Source of the DNA: Steromphala cineraria
Lineage: Eukaryota; Mollusca; Gastropoda; Trochida; Trochidae
Direction: 5' to 3'
Length of the DNA stretch: 64,000 nt
Assembly: GCA_916613615.1 (NCBI GenBank)
Contig: OU744736.1
Location: 53,263,600 to 53,327,599 of the forward strand
Part shown: positions 37,013-49,716 of the stretch, in pieces
Layout of the letters: each line of letters begins with the position of its first letter
How positions within the stretch are numbered: position 1 is the first letter of the stretch
The notes under the pieces: generated by a model
Databases searched by the model: none
What the model was told of the DNA's origin: nothing
What the model saw: only the letters and a program-made list of their open reading frames with translations
Translations under genes and position numbers: made by a program

Positions 37013-37371
37013 AGAAATTCCTATTCACCCTTGCGACAACTCGACGGGAAGTAGCCTAATTATTGATCTATGGTGTAGGCCAATCAAAAGCGAGGATATA
37101 TTTCAATTGAGCACACAAAACTGTAATAAAACGATGCGATGTCTAAATTGAAACTGAGAGATACAGCCTTATTCTACGCAGTATTTTGGTAACCTATATT
37201 CATGCATCGTTATTTATGACTGTTGTTACTAAGGGATTAATTAGAAATTAAATTTCGCTTCGAGTTCGAGTTGGACCAACGCAAGGGACATAACTCTGTT
37301 TGTCCTACAGGGGGCGCTGATAGAGTCACAACTTTCCTGTCGAGTTGTTGCAACGGTGAATATGAATTTCT
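37013..37371. mobile_element. 359-bp element with ~36-bp terminal inverted repeats
   Basis: The left end AGAAATTCCTATTCACCC followed by TTGCGACAACTCGAC is matched by an inverted right end (GTCGAGTTGTTGCAAC, then GGTGAATATGAATTTCT) with about five mismatches. It occurs only in unit C. Its length and lack of a sizeable frame suit a MITE. I see no clear target-site duplication, and neighbouring unit sequence is missing, so insertion and deletion may both have happened. Confidence 0.65.
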
Positions 37372-39180
37372 TGTAAAGGCATATCTCGCCCGATGCGTGC
37401 GGAAGATGTATCATGGTAAGCTTGATATGCATTGCACTTAAAGTTTATCTGATACATTTTTTACGATGAATCCTTAAAATATATTTCAAAATGATAATTT
37501 TTTTCAACTCACAAAACACGTTCGTATAAAACTAGACTTCTTTTGATTACAATAAAATAACCATATTATTTTGCTGATAAAGTGATCTCATCTGTTTAAG
37601 TATTACGCAAAATTGAATTGTGAAGTAAAAACCTGGAAAATGACGTAATTAAATCCAAAGAGAGGGTTTCTTGAGGTATTAGCAAACTTACAAGTGACAA
37701 GCAAAAACAATAGCTCATATATTTTTCAACGAAACCTTATGGATGAGAATATTTTGATTAAATGAAGAAAACATAAACTGATCAGGATTTAAACATCAGT
37801 TTCAAATGTGTATAATGATCAAAATTCTTAAAGTTATTGCTACGATATTTTGCAAATGCAATTTTAGAATGATAGGCAATGGAGGAAAGACACCTTTCTA
37901 GTTATTTAAATAGTGATTAAAATAATGTTAATATGAACATAGTGCTACAAAAAATCTGCTATATAAAAAATGGAAATACTAACTCGAAACATGGAGTTCT
38001 GCAATATACTAGAAGACTTATATGTGTATATCTATCAACATATCTATCAACATCCAGATACATGCCGACCATAGCAAAAGCACTAAAGCACTAAAGCATA
38101 AATCTATTCACAAGTATTTTCTCAGAAAGGGTTTTCTGGCAAATATTCTGCTGGGGATGTTCTCCAAAAGATGAAGAGCATGAAAAGAGCAATGATGTCT
38201 ACTGATGACCCGGATGAAGTCAAAAGTATTGTCATGTAGATGTGCTTGTTCTAGCCATTACGTATTGAGCTAGGAATCAGATACCCATGGGACCTATTTT
38301 GTACTATCTCTATCTGTTAGCAGCTGACCATTTCTATATCTCACCAATTTAAATTCCCTTTTTAGAAACATATTTTCCTTTTTTTTAAATATAAAGCAAT
38401 TTTATATAGGATTATTTCCAATTTGGCATTTATGGGTCCCTTATAAGAAGAGCAAACTTATCTCAAAAGCGTTGAATATCTCTTTGATGAGGTTGTGCTT
38501 TGATTGTCCCACAAAAAATATTCTTTTGACTTCTGAAATGATTGAGTAGTGGCATACTGTTTCGAACATACAGCATGAAATGAAAAAATCGTACATAGAT
38601 TTCTTGTATAGTCCTGCGGAAACGTTAGTTGCTTTCTGCCTTATCAAGATATGAAGATATATAATTGGAAGAGGAACACGAAATCAATTCGTTTATATTC
38701 ATTTAATTGATTAAGCACGAATAAGTACTCTACAGGAACATTGGCATTTGGTCCTAACACTGAGGATGTATTTAATAAGCATTAAGACACTTAACACATT
38801 ACATTGAAAACAGACACAATTCTTACCTTTTAAAGGTATTTCCGCCTGTCTAAATTAGTATTCAAATCACATTGTTTATGATATCAAAACCTATTTAAGA
38901 ATTCATTTCGTTATAAATATTTTTACGGTATTTAAATGCTGTCAATGAAAATATACAACCTTTCGAGAATCACAAACGAATGATAATGTTATCAACAACA
39001 GACACAACCAATCATATACATAGTAAAACAAGTGTTGTACCCATAAGTAAAGAATATATTTATTTAGGTCATATATACCATATTTGTAGCATTAAACAAC
39101 CGAAGCATTCTTTTAATCATCATAACAGTGAAACTCCCCTTTATAAAATGAAATATTCACTTAACACAAGTTCACAGTAG

Positions 39181-39635
39181 TCCCTGGTGAATCATAAGAC
39201 GAATCTGAGCCAGTTTATGTTCAATGGAATCATGAACGCAGAAGGTGAATGTATTTGATGTCTCTCCACCGGGACTGTCTGCTCTGTCGCCCTGTCTAAA
39301 GCAACGTGCATAAAGTTATAGCAAGGACGAGGTTCATATTGTGGCAACATATTCATCTGATATTCCTGAAATTGTATTAAGTAAGATTGTCAGAGCTGAT
39401 CAATAAATCTTTACTGCTATGCACATATTTTAATACTGGACAGCAAGAGATTGGTGCAGTTGTTGAAACAATGCCTTATAAAGCATTTATATTGTTAAAA
39501 TTTAAGTTCATCTTACCCGATGAAAGGATTGCAAAGCAGATATGTAAATCTGTCTTACCATACATTCAGGAATTGATGCAATTGTTGACTCTTACTTTAA
39601 AATGTCCTGAACATTGTGGAAAGCCATTCATCTGA
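39181..39635 (+). pseudogene. decayed two-exon gene fragment (unit C copy)
   Basis: The candidate exons are 39181-39380 and 39448-39635. Exon one has lost 8 bases after GAAGGTGAA and goes out of frame. Exon two is intact here, unlike A and B, reading about 62 residues with the core LPDERIAKQICKSVLPYIQE and ending at TGA 39633-39635. The donor context is weaker (AAGTAAGA). Confidence 0.35.
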
Positions 39636-39688
39636 GTAAAATGAGCTAACCAAGCAGATGAATCAATCTGTTCTGCTGTCCTAAACTT

Positions 39689-39930
39689 AAGGAGTTTGTA
39701 CCTGCCATCATTGTTTAATTCACATACTGATAACACAAACTAATATTTCGTTCCACCAAATCACCCTTACTACAATTTAGAATATCTGTGTTTGCATTTC
39801 ATGCTCTCTTATAAAGAAGAGACTTATATTGTAAAGCATGTTGTATATATTGTAAATATTATTGTTTATATGTATTTATAGTATATGGGCCTATGGCCTA
39901 CGTGTAGAAATAAACTGATTCTGATTCTGA
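39689..39930 (+). repeat. retroelement-like 3' tail (unit C)
   Basis: This is the paralogue of 18361-18600 with the hairpin, AATAAA and TTCTGA run retained. Confidence 0.4.
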
Positions 39931-40394
39931 AGTTATTGTTATCGCGGGTAAACATTCTTCCGTGGGTGTCACAGGGCAATTCTTTAGAATTACCCAGGGA
40001 CACAGTTCATTCTAATGATCAATTTTATACAATTTTCATTACTTCTCTATATTCCTAAACAAACAAAGTGACTTTTGAAATTGTAACAAATTAGAAATTC
40101 GAGTTTTCTAGTTTTCCTGCTTGAGGTACCGAAGTTTCATGCCAGTTCTTGTTCATTTTGTTGTGACATATCTGTTATTCCAATATACAAAAATATCTAT
40201 ATTTCTATTCAATTCTAAAATCTCATGCAGGAATATATTGCTATTCCCTACGTGAACGACATGCTGTTAAGCAGGCAGCTGTATAATATTTTATATGCTC
40301 TTTAGTGATTATGATTTTTTTCCGAATTTGTCGGTCTTTCCATTGCTTTATATGACAGATATAAGCCTTTCCCTCGGTTTTGGTTTTAAAATGA

Positions 40395-40550
40395 AACATT
40401 CTGGGTCAAAAAATCCCTCCTACATGATATTCTTATTTAACTTATAAACATTCTGGGTCCAAAAAGCCCTCCTACATGATATTCTTATTCGACTTATAAA
40501 AATTCTGGGTCCAAGAAGCCCTTGAGTCTCCTACATGATATGCTAATTCA
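40395..40550 (+). repeat. 52-bp minisatellite, three copies (unit C)
   Basis: Three copies of the unit are present. The last has the TTGAGT insertion also seen in unit A's last copy. Confidence 0.85.
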
Positions 40551-43500
40551 ACTAATAAACACGACAATGCTGTTTAATCTCATACACCAGAAGAAGAATA
40601 CCACTGACAATATAGATCGCAGAACATTCCTTCTTACATAGAAGAGCTTTTAACCATAGTCGAGGGATTTGAAATGTACTTAGTGTCTTCTCTGTTACGC
40701 CTACATAACTTTCCGCTGAACGTTTATGAATACTCCTGTGCTATAAAATGTTCGTTTAGATTAATAACATGCATATTCATTTGCTTGAAAGTATGTTTAA
40801 CCACAAAGCTACTTTTTAACAAAATGTGCTCAACAAGTGTCAGCGGCAATAATTTAGTTCATAATTCCGGAGGGATATATAAAAATCAATCATATGAGTC
40901 TTTAGCAATGACACGAATTCCCTGTAGACGATTTAAAATACGTGGTCTAAAATAGACACTTTATTATTTAACGCCATGATAAACGTTGACATTGTATTCA
41001 GAAGAAGGATTCTTTGGTAATAGGTTGTCTTTTTCTTGCTGATAACAATTTCTCTGAAATATGATGTTATCATTTGGTAAACATTATTCTATTCATATTT
41101 GATTCGAGAGTCAAAGTATCACTTGCCATAGATGAGGATGTTGAAAATGCTAGTTTTTGCATCTTAATGTTCTAACTAGATCATATACATGTACAATTAG
41201 TCGAAGGAAATGTGCTCATCCCAACAGTCATTCCTCCCAAAGAACGTCAATAGATCAATTCAATATCACTTGTGTTCGACTTAATAAAATATTTCTTTTT
41301 ATCTGTGACCTTCCGTGTGTAAAATTGTACCAACTAGTGTTATGATAAGCAAAATTAAAGTCACTGATGTTTTCTTATCTAATACATACGTCAAACTTTT
41401 AAAACAAGGAAATAAATACAAACTACGTTACAAAGGATTAAAACTCGAAATAAGATACATTTTATGGACAGATAGAAAGTTTACTTTGAACTAAACAGTC
41501 AAGTCGCTATAATCGCACAAAATATTTCATGTTGTGTAACTAGAAACTGATAATTGGACCACAGAACTCAAAAGCTACACTTAATAGTCATGTTTCAAGG
41601 AGATAAACAATCAAATAGAACAATAAAGGGGGAGAAGACATTATTTTACATCATTATAAGGAAATCAAATAAAAATGTTAACAAATGTGACATGTAACCC
41701 GTATTTGTAAACAAAATAACGTTATGTGCTTGTTGTGATAGCTTGTAAGATGTCATTCATTGGCAATGGAGGCACATTTATTTTGGTTTGAAAGGCGCCT
41801 CATTTAACCAGATATTTAGTGTTTGATAAATAAACTCTTTTACTTGAGATCCCGTTAAAGGTCAATACCATGAATACAATTATTAAAAAGTATTTGAATA
41901 TCTGATCCTGTGATCAGAAGTCATTAAGTAAGTGAATTCTTTTCTTATGAAACTTGCTACATTAACAGTCTGTCTACTCAGTACCTAAACATACTATGGA
42001 AAAGGCATTGCGGTTCTTTTAGGCTACCTTTTCTCAAAACTCACTTGATGCATAATGTTTGTAATTGATAGAATTTGATACAAAAACAAGCCATAGCATT
42101 ATTAGCAGCCCCGTCTAAATAACAGACGCCTTCCCTTTTGTCGGCGGGCTATAGTGACATCACGAACGATTGTGTATTGACGCAGAGGCCCAAATGAATT
42201 TAGGAACTCGCGATACAACAATCGTTGCTTTGCAAAAGTGAAATGTGCACATGTGCTCATATTGAAATGTGTCAGTTCTTATTTTCAAATATCTAGGTAT
42301 TAATATTTTTATGAAATGAGTTTAATAAGAATACAATAAAATGGAAATAAAACAATTTCATCCGTCCTGACTGTACCATTGGCGAAAGTATAAATACAGA
42401 CATGAAATGAGTGATGTAACTGATGTCATCTTGATTTTAATGCTTTTTATATTTTGTTACGTCAAAAATTTGTCCTAGTTATATGCTGAAATTAATATCA
42501 CATATAGTCTATTATTTGTCATTACCATTTATGTATCCTTTAATGCTTTTATATGCATCAAACCATTTTCCAGCCATGAAAGATTGTGCATTCCAGTGAA
42601 CTGAAGCAACTGACAATACGTCTGGTGTAAAACGAATAGGTTACAGTATCACTTGCAAATTATCAGACCCGTGTAGTCTCAGCGTACTGGTGTATTCCAA
42701 GTCACGATTTGAAGATAGCGAAGTTGTAGGGAAGATCTTCACAGTTTCACAAAAAGCATCTCGAGTCATTTCCTTCTTGCTGGAAACACATAAATCACTT
42801 CAGCACTGGCACAACTCCTCTAATGCCCTGTGTGGTGTCCAATCGGTAATCATTTCTCAAACACTGACTGGAAGATCAAGATTTACATTCATTTGAATGC
42901 GGACTGATTGTGGTTGCAGTGTTTGGTTTCAACTGATAATGGATGGACGACACTGATGTATATAGCCTCTATTTCAGGCAGAGATCCTGTTGGGTAGCAA
43001 AGCTAGGCGGTTACTCAGTCTTGAAGGAGAACAAATCAGATAAATCACTTGAAATATTTGTATGAAGTCCCGAGAAGGTTATTCCTTTGAATTTACTCAG
43101 TGTGACGAAAAGTATTATAATATTTGATAATCTAAAATACTAGCTGAACTTGGTTGTTTATTCCTTTCTCTATCTTACTGTTCTCTATGTAACTCTGTTG
43201 TACCTTTTCAACTAGTTCATTCAACCTGTCTCTTCCAACGACAATCTCAAGTTTGGTTATTTGACATGTATTTCGAGGCAAAATTCTTAAGTGACTAAGG
43301 AAGAGCGATATCTGTTCGTCGTCAGAATCACACAGGGAATCATACACTGATTCATTATTACACTATATAGATGGTAATACAATAATACAAATAGATAATC
43401 TTACTGCATATTTTTAAAATTTTATACCGGTTATATTTAGTCATTTTTCCCCATTTATATGTATATATTAAATGTATATCTTATCTTTAATGTTTAAGTA

Positions 43501-43596
43501 CATGTATACTTTGTTTTATTGTCTCTGGTAAGTTGCTGAGCGACAGGTCGTTTCATATTTTATGATTACCTAACGAGTGAGACATTAATAAAATTA

Positions 43597-43615
43597 TCTG
43601 TCTGTCTGTCTGTCT
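43597..43615 (+). repeat. GTCT microsatellite (unit C)
   Basis: About four to five tetramers follow ATAAAATTAT, at the place matching 23027 and 33869. Confidence 0.55.
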
Positions 43616-43936
43616 ACACTGGACAGTGAGCCACAGAGTGAGTATGTAAACCAATCATCAGGTGATATTGAATTAGCCTCCTCTGTCTAGGTCAAAAGAT
43701 TGAGCGACAGGAAGGCCGGTATTTGAGCTTATAGCCTCGACACTACTCAAATGTATGATTTGTTACAGGATATAATAAAAATTTGATGATATCAATTTCT
43801 TGTTATTATTATTCTTCACAATGAAATCTTAAATAACCAACTCAAATAATCATCTGAATCAGTGATGACTTCAATTGTTGTATTGTTCGTAAAGATCAAA
43901 GTTGTCGTCCAAGTAAGTAGAGTAAGTAGTAAAGAC

Positions 43937-44270
43937 TTAAAGGGGCAGTAGCACATTTTTAGGGGGGAAATTAGGTGATGTCGGGAAAATGAAAAATAAT
44001 GGTTCAAATTGAAAGACAATGTATTTAAACTAACTGCAGCAGTAATAATTTAAATATATAACGTAAAGTTTAGCCATGCGATTCCTTGTTCTTACCCAAA
44101 ATGAATTAAAGGTGTTCACAAAAAATGACCGCCAATGGATTTTGTGTGAATCTTCATACTTTGTCCTCTGACTATGGATGATTGACTTGTGTAATCAGAT
44201 TTCAACTTACAATTATCAGTGAAAATTTAAAAAAATAACATTATCAAAAAACGTGCTACTGCCCCTTTAA
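43937..44270 (+). mobile_element. TTAA MITE, copy 7 (unit C only)
   Basis: The element spans 43941-44266 (326 bp) with TTAA at 43937-43940 and 44267-44270. The matching place in unit A is a single TTAA at 23375-23378, followed by AATCGACATATTAGAAAA as in the right flank here. Unit B is deleted at this place. Confidence 0.9.
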
Positions 44271-45037
44271 ACCAAAATCGGAGTATTAGAAAAATAATAT
44301 CATAGCCATAACAATCATGTGCTTTGCAATCAGGTATAGTTTTACCCTGAACTTTCTTACCCAAGTGGGCATGATTATTCCGGGTATTAAAGTTTGCATA
44401 ATGGTCATGGGAATTACAGTTTTTCTAAAAATAACTCGCATTTTGATTGGTTGACGGAACTTTTTTATACCATTCATGATTCACTTTGATCTTATATTTC
44501 AGTCGAGAGATATATATGACAAATCTTATACCTAAGTTGCGAAAGTCACACATTACTACAACATTTTTAAAGGGAAGTCAAGAGCTTTTGATGGTTTTTT
44601 TTGCCGTAAATACTATTTCAAATCTTCAAGGCGGCGCTGTGTGGGAGAGTCGCTAGCCGAACTGTCGTTACGTCATAGCTCTATGACGTCATTAAACATG
44701 ACGTCAAACAGTGACGTCATAACATTCCTCGCTAGGCTTGTCAAACATAACGAAAGCTAACGACGTCTAACTTTTTCTCTCTGGTTGTGCGCGGTCAATA
44801 AATAGATATTTTTGTCATATGAGACAATATGTTTGTGATAAAATGTGACATAAAAATTATTAACTACATTTATAATTAGAGCGTATTTTACGAACTACTT
44901 CGAGCCGCCCATCGTGAAGTAGTGAGCAACATTATGAATGGCGTATGAGTACAATTTGTACTTTACCGGCCGCGCGTAGTTTTTAATGTTACTCTTTTTT
45001 ACCCCGTTTTATGCATTAAAATGATCTTGGGTAAGAA

Positions 45038-45190
45038 AAAGAATACCCAACTCGGTGCTCGGAATTACGGATTATCTGTCCCTCGTTAATTATTGTGTCA
45101 AACTCCTCGCTGAAGCTCGGAGTTTAGCGCAATAATTAACTCTGGACAGATAATCCGTAATTCCTCGCAACTCGTTGATTATTCTTATAA
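45038..45190. repeat. ~150-base hairpin in the left foldback arm
   Basis: GGAATTACGGATTATCTGTC at 45061 faces GACAGATAATCCGTAATTCC at 45145. Pairing extends outward (AAGAATA with TATTCTT) and inward (GTTAATTATTG with CAATAATTAAC). A mirrored copy lies at about 46694-46843 in the right arm. Confidence 0.85.
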
Positions 45191-46693
45191 TATATTATAA
45201 CGTCAAAAGACTCGGCCATGACTATGGATCAGGTAAAGTTAAAATGTGGCTTTGAAAGTCAGGATAATGGTTAGAAAATTGCAAAGATTACTTACAACAA
45301 TTTATGTCGAAGGTGACCTTATTTCTAAAATAATATCTAAAATGCTGTCTCTGAAATATCCTGGGCGACCCAAATATCATAAATTTATTTTCTGTTTGCA
45401 ATACAGTCAAGACTGTATATATCTTTATCAATTGACATTCCTTTGGTTGAAATGGTTTGTATTTTCACTGCAGTTAAAATATGACTTTCTAACGCTTTTA
45501 CTTAGAATATACATAATATTTCACTGCATAACCCCTTTCTTCTCATTTTGAATTATGTAATAAACGAGTTTTTGACTTCTGTGTCGTGGGATGTTCTACT
45601 TAAAGAGTTAATCAATTTGAAATCATATCAGATACTTAATCTATGATCAAAGATTAGTTCTCCGCTGTTTTGTGAATTTGAATAAGAAAACAGAGAAGAA
45701 AGAATCGTCTTTGTCTCAACAAATACAAAAAAATTGATTAAAATTCCGAAAAAACAGTTCTAGTAATATTGTTGCCAAACAATTACTTCGTGTAAAAAGT
45801 CAAGACAAGAGAAAATACAGAGTTGCTTCGAGAGCAATGTAATTGAGAAGCAGGTGGACGTGTTTGTGTAATTGTCATCTCCAGAGCGGCCCTCATCTTC
45901 CCTCCAGTCATTGTTTAACGTTTCATTTGAACTTAAAACACATCCCTGTAATTATAGAGTTGTTGTTGACCGTTTCCATTAACTCATGTGTGAGATACTA
46001 CAAAGAGAATTTCAACCAAGTGTCTTTTGGTATAACAGATGATCAAATAATTCATCTCAAGTTGATAAAAGTCAAAACCTTTCCGAGTATATTTTCACAT
46101 TTATCAACTATATCTGCTGTTTGAAGATACGAGGGTTGATCTACTAGCGTTAGCGGTATAGCAAGTTAGCCCTAAAATGTTAGCAAACCATAACAGAGAA
46201 TGAACTACGTAATGTTGACGGAAGCGTGAGTAAAATCATAGTTGGTTCCGTTGACATAGGGTGCAAACAATTAATCTCACCAGACATGCTTTGAAAATTG
46301 ATACATGGTATTCGCTGCCATTCAGTGGTGCTAATGTCCAGAGATGAAATAGTGATGGGTTTATGGTAAAGAAAAGGCTCAAACATAAGCATAACATTAA
46401 TCGAAATGAATCACTTCATAATTCCTTATCATTATGTATGCTTCCTGTTAAAAAAGCTGTTTTGTTCTGAAAACATGTTTCAATATTTGGATTTTATGAT
46501 TTCATAATCATTTTGGTTTAATTTTTTAGAAAACATATCATCTATATATATCATTTTATATTTGAGTTATATCTTATATGATTTCAAATTGTTAGTTATG
46601 AGTACTAATCGTTTAAATTATTTTATTACAACTATATATTTTCATTTATATATACATGTACATGTAATTGATTTGCATTTTCCATATAGCAAT

Positions 46694-46843
46694 ATAAGAA
46701 TAATCAATGAGTTGCGAGGAATTACGGATTATCTGTCCTGAGTTAATTATTGTGATAAACTCCGAGCTTCAGCGAGGAGTTTGACACAATAATTCACGAG
46801 GGACAGATAATCCGTAATTCTGAGCATCGAGTTGGTTATTCTT
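46694..46843. repeat. ~150-base hairpin in the right foldback arm
   Basis: This is an inverted copy of 45038-45190 with the same GGATTATCTGTC / GACAGATAATCC stem. Confidence 0.85.
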
Positions 46844-47526
46844 TTTCTTACCCAAGATAATTTTGATGCGTAAAAACGGTAGAAAAAGAGAAACATTAAA
46901 AAACTACGCTCGGCCGGTAAAGTACAAATTGTATTCATACGCCATTCATATATTTGCTCACTACTTCAGGATGGGCGTTTCTAAGTAGTTCGCAACTCAA
47001 GATGTTATTTGAAATAGTTTATTATATTGATGTCAAATTATATCCAAAAAATATTGTTTAATATTATAAAAAAAGCGCTTTTATTTACCGCGCACAAGCG
47101 AAAAGAAAAAGTAAGACGTCGTTAGCTATCGTTACGTTTGACAAGCCTAGTGAGGAATGTATGACGTCACTGTTTGACATCATGATTAATGACGTCATAG
47201 AGCTATGACGTAACGACAGTTCGTCCAGCGACTCTCCCACCTAGCGCCGCCTTGAAGATTTAAACTTGTATTTACGGCAAAGAAAACATCAGAAGGTCTT
47301 GATTTCCCATTAAAAATGTTTTAGTAATGTGTGACTTTCGCAATTTAAGTATAAGCTTTTTCATCTATATCTCTCAACTGAAATATAAGATCCATGCGAT
47401 TCATGATGGATGCAAAAAAGTTCCGTCAACCAATCAAAAAGCGAGTTATTTTTAGAAAAACTGTAATTCCCATGACCATTATGCAAACTTTAATACCCGG
47501 CATATCCTTGCCCGCTTGGGTAAGAA

Positions 47527-48039
47527 AATAATATCATGCATGACACAATTCCGTCTTCGTACATCGAGTTCGGAAAGAAAAATATGATTGTTACGTATGT
47601 AACAGTATGAGTTGCTGAAAATTAAAACAAAATCACATTTAACTTATATCTCTCACTTATAATACACAACACTTCACACTTATCTTTTTTTCTCCTTTTA
47701 CTCGTGAATTCTTACAGAGCAAGACTACCAACTGGCTAAAAGGTGTTCATATTCCTGCAAATCATAAATCGATGACTTAACAGCACTGCTCACGTGAAAA
47801 AGGAATTCACTGATAAGGCAGACAGGTGTATCATTAGAGGAACTCATTTCCAAGACCCACCTGGTAACACAATGCGTCTTGTGGTCTGGGAATAGATGAA
47901 ACCCTTAACATACTTTTAACAGTGAGATATCTAGGTTAAAGCATTGTAAGAATGGAGTTCACTAATAAATCGTCTCGACTACATTGGTTAATATCAATAT
48001 ATGCAAAATAAAGTTTGTTCATAACGTAACACCAAATAG
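47527..48039. other. AT-rich DNA, nothing identified
   Basis: I see no gene or repeat. The first bases (AATAATATCATG) resemble 44293-44306 left of the foldback composite, which may be chance. Confidence 0.4.
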
Positions 48040-48244
48040 AATAATTTCCTTCTCTCTTTGCCTTGGCTTTGACTTATGTAAAACATATGTTATTTATCGA
48101 TTCGATTTCAAGATTTATATGATAAAAACTAGCCTGAATCATTTTCTTCTATCTCTGTCTTAGCTTTGACAAATTCACATAAGTCAAGGCTTAGGCAGAG
48201 AGAGAAGAAAATTATTCAGTTTAGTAATCTTGAAATCGAATCGA
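48040..48244. repeat. compound inverted repeat
   Basis: A 40-base block at 48040-48079 pairs with 48177-48216 (several mismatches), and a perfect 19-base block TCGATTCGATTTCAAGATT at 48097-48115 pairs with 48226-48244. A direct partial copy of the first block lies at about 48141-48170. The order is X, Y, X, inverted X, inverted Y. Confidence 0.75.
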
Positions 48245-49637
48245 AATATATAATATTTTAACTGCTTCTTACCTCAAATGCAACACAGAAACTTCCTGAA
48301 TTTTTAGAATTACCTAAGTATGTTTTGTTCAATTGCAAGGATTTGTTTTGGCATGTTTGCAAAGCATTATCGATCATGATACTTTCGTTTATGAAAAAAT
48401 AATTGGATTGTTGAAACAATCGTCTTTCAAATGGTAACACTTATTTTCATTTTCGTCGGATTTTTTATCTCTCTCTTAGAACACGAGCTACACTTCTTTT
48501 AATATCCAACATTCATTCACTTTTTGTTTCATATTTTTTAATCGAATTTATTTGGAAATGTCGTACATAGAAAACTCAACAAGTCTTCTTTTGAAATGTA
48601 CTTTGATATGAAACGTTGGTATAGAGCTGATGTCAATGTGCAAACAACAATTTCTTTCTGTGTAATCGCCTCTATAGCAGGATGCATACATGCAAGTTCT
48701 GCAATAAATGGTATTCTCTCTCTATTAGTAGATACAAATAAAGTCATGGTGAAATCCTGTTACCATGACATGAAAATGTGATTAGTTCAAACCATACACA
48801 TACATGTTCGCGCCAGAATATATATATTATATATATATTGTGTTATATGAACATTGAAAAAGTCTTATTCCGAGCAAAATCTGAAGTGACAATTCAAATT
48901 CAAAACATTTACTAGTTTCATTTCTTATTTACTTTTTTCATTTCTAATGAAAGTTCCAAATAATACAGAGATGAAAATAACCTCGACTCTACATAAAAAA
49001 TTGACACTGCATTGAATTGATGATAATAAAGTCATATTCTTTAAAAAAATCATTACTTCTTGATGAAATATTCCTGTTTATTGATACGTTTGTCAAATGA
49101 TATTCATATCAAGATGGTGTGGAATTTTCCCTTGTGTACAATTTGGTACAAATGTTTATGGCGTAAAGGAATTCAACTCGTAGACCTGTAACTGAGAGAA
49201 AAGAAACTTGACTCTCATCTCTAGTAGAGTTAAAGAGGACATGGCTTTGCATATCGTACTGAAGATGTACCATTCTTATTCTTAACCAGAATATGTATCT
49301 GAAAGGACTTTATTATATGAATTGATAATATCCGTCTTTCTGTCCATTAATTCAAATGACAACACTGACGTCAAGCAATGTCAACCTGTGTGAGTCGCGA
49401 GAGGTTGATATAACAATCAAAGCACATCTGGTGGCTAAAACATATTTGAGAAACTCTTGATATTGAACTCTGTACATAACATTATCACTTAAAATCAACC
49501 AATGTAGGCATCGCTTTGTGACCGTGCTTAACGAGAGTTACTTGCCTGATATTTCCAGGCGATGTCCCTAATTTTCACAGAAGTAAAGTAATTCAGGAAC
49601 ATGTTCATGTATTAAAACAATTATAGACTTCAGATTC
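48245..49637. other. AT-rich DNA with an AT microsatellite
   Basis: A TA dinucleotide run lies at about 48818-48842. Short overlapping frames on both strands near 48540-48780 have no motif. A single TGACGTCA lies at 49366-49373. Confidence 0.4.
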
Positions 49638-49716
49638 GGTTGATCCAATGATTTGTCGATCTTGGACACATGATATTTAGTCGCGTGTCCAAGGTCGACA
49701 AATCATTGGATCAACC
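49638..49716. repeat. palindrome, 32-base arms
   Basis: The arms 49638-49669 and 49685-49716 have one mismatch and a 15-base spacer. The core is TGATCCAATGATTTGTCGA. It directly adjoins the 3' end of the candidate minus-strand exon. Confidence 0.88.

Larger units (their letters stand above)
35440..42996. repeat. large non-coding segment with inverted ends (unit C)
   Basis: The left end is 35440 to about 35718 and the right end 42693-42996, 7.6 kb in all. The left end lacks some inner bases. The TIR core and flanking sequence match units A and B. Confidence 0.68.
34670..46040 (+). repeat. array unit C (interrupted)
   Basis: It starts at ATTCGAGCACATTGACTC like unit A and follows the same landmark order. 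It is more diverged from A and B than they are from each other. Unit-specific changes are a tandem duplication near 35.7-36.65 kb, a 359-bp TIR element replacing A's 14.4-15.5 kb, MITE 7, and a foldback arm in place of A's 23459-23609. Homology resumes at 45229 and fades near 46040. Confidence 0.8.
44354..47526. mobile_element. 3.2-kb foldback composite with ~840-bp arms
   Basis: The left arm 44354 to about 45192 and the right arm about 46690-47526 are inverted copies with few differences. Outer ends are TTCTTACCCAAG and CTTGGGTAAGAA. Within each arm the same 12-mer recurs inverted (left arm 45026-45037), so the outer 688 bases form a TIR element of their own, followed by a 150-base hairpin. 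The 1.5-kb interior includes the 45229-46040 continuation of unit C. The arms carry clusters of TGACGTCA (44684, 44699, 44712; 47162, 47190). No transposase is present. Confidence 0.75.

Noticed and set aside
44286..44477. 63-codon minus frame in a foldback arm
   Set aside because: The mirrored arm does not preserve the frame, and it has no motif.
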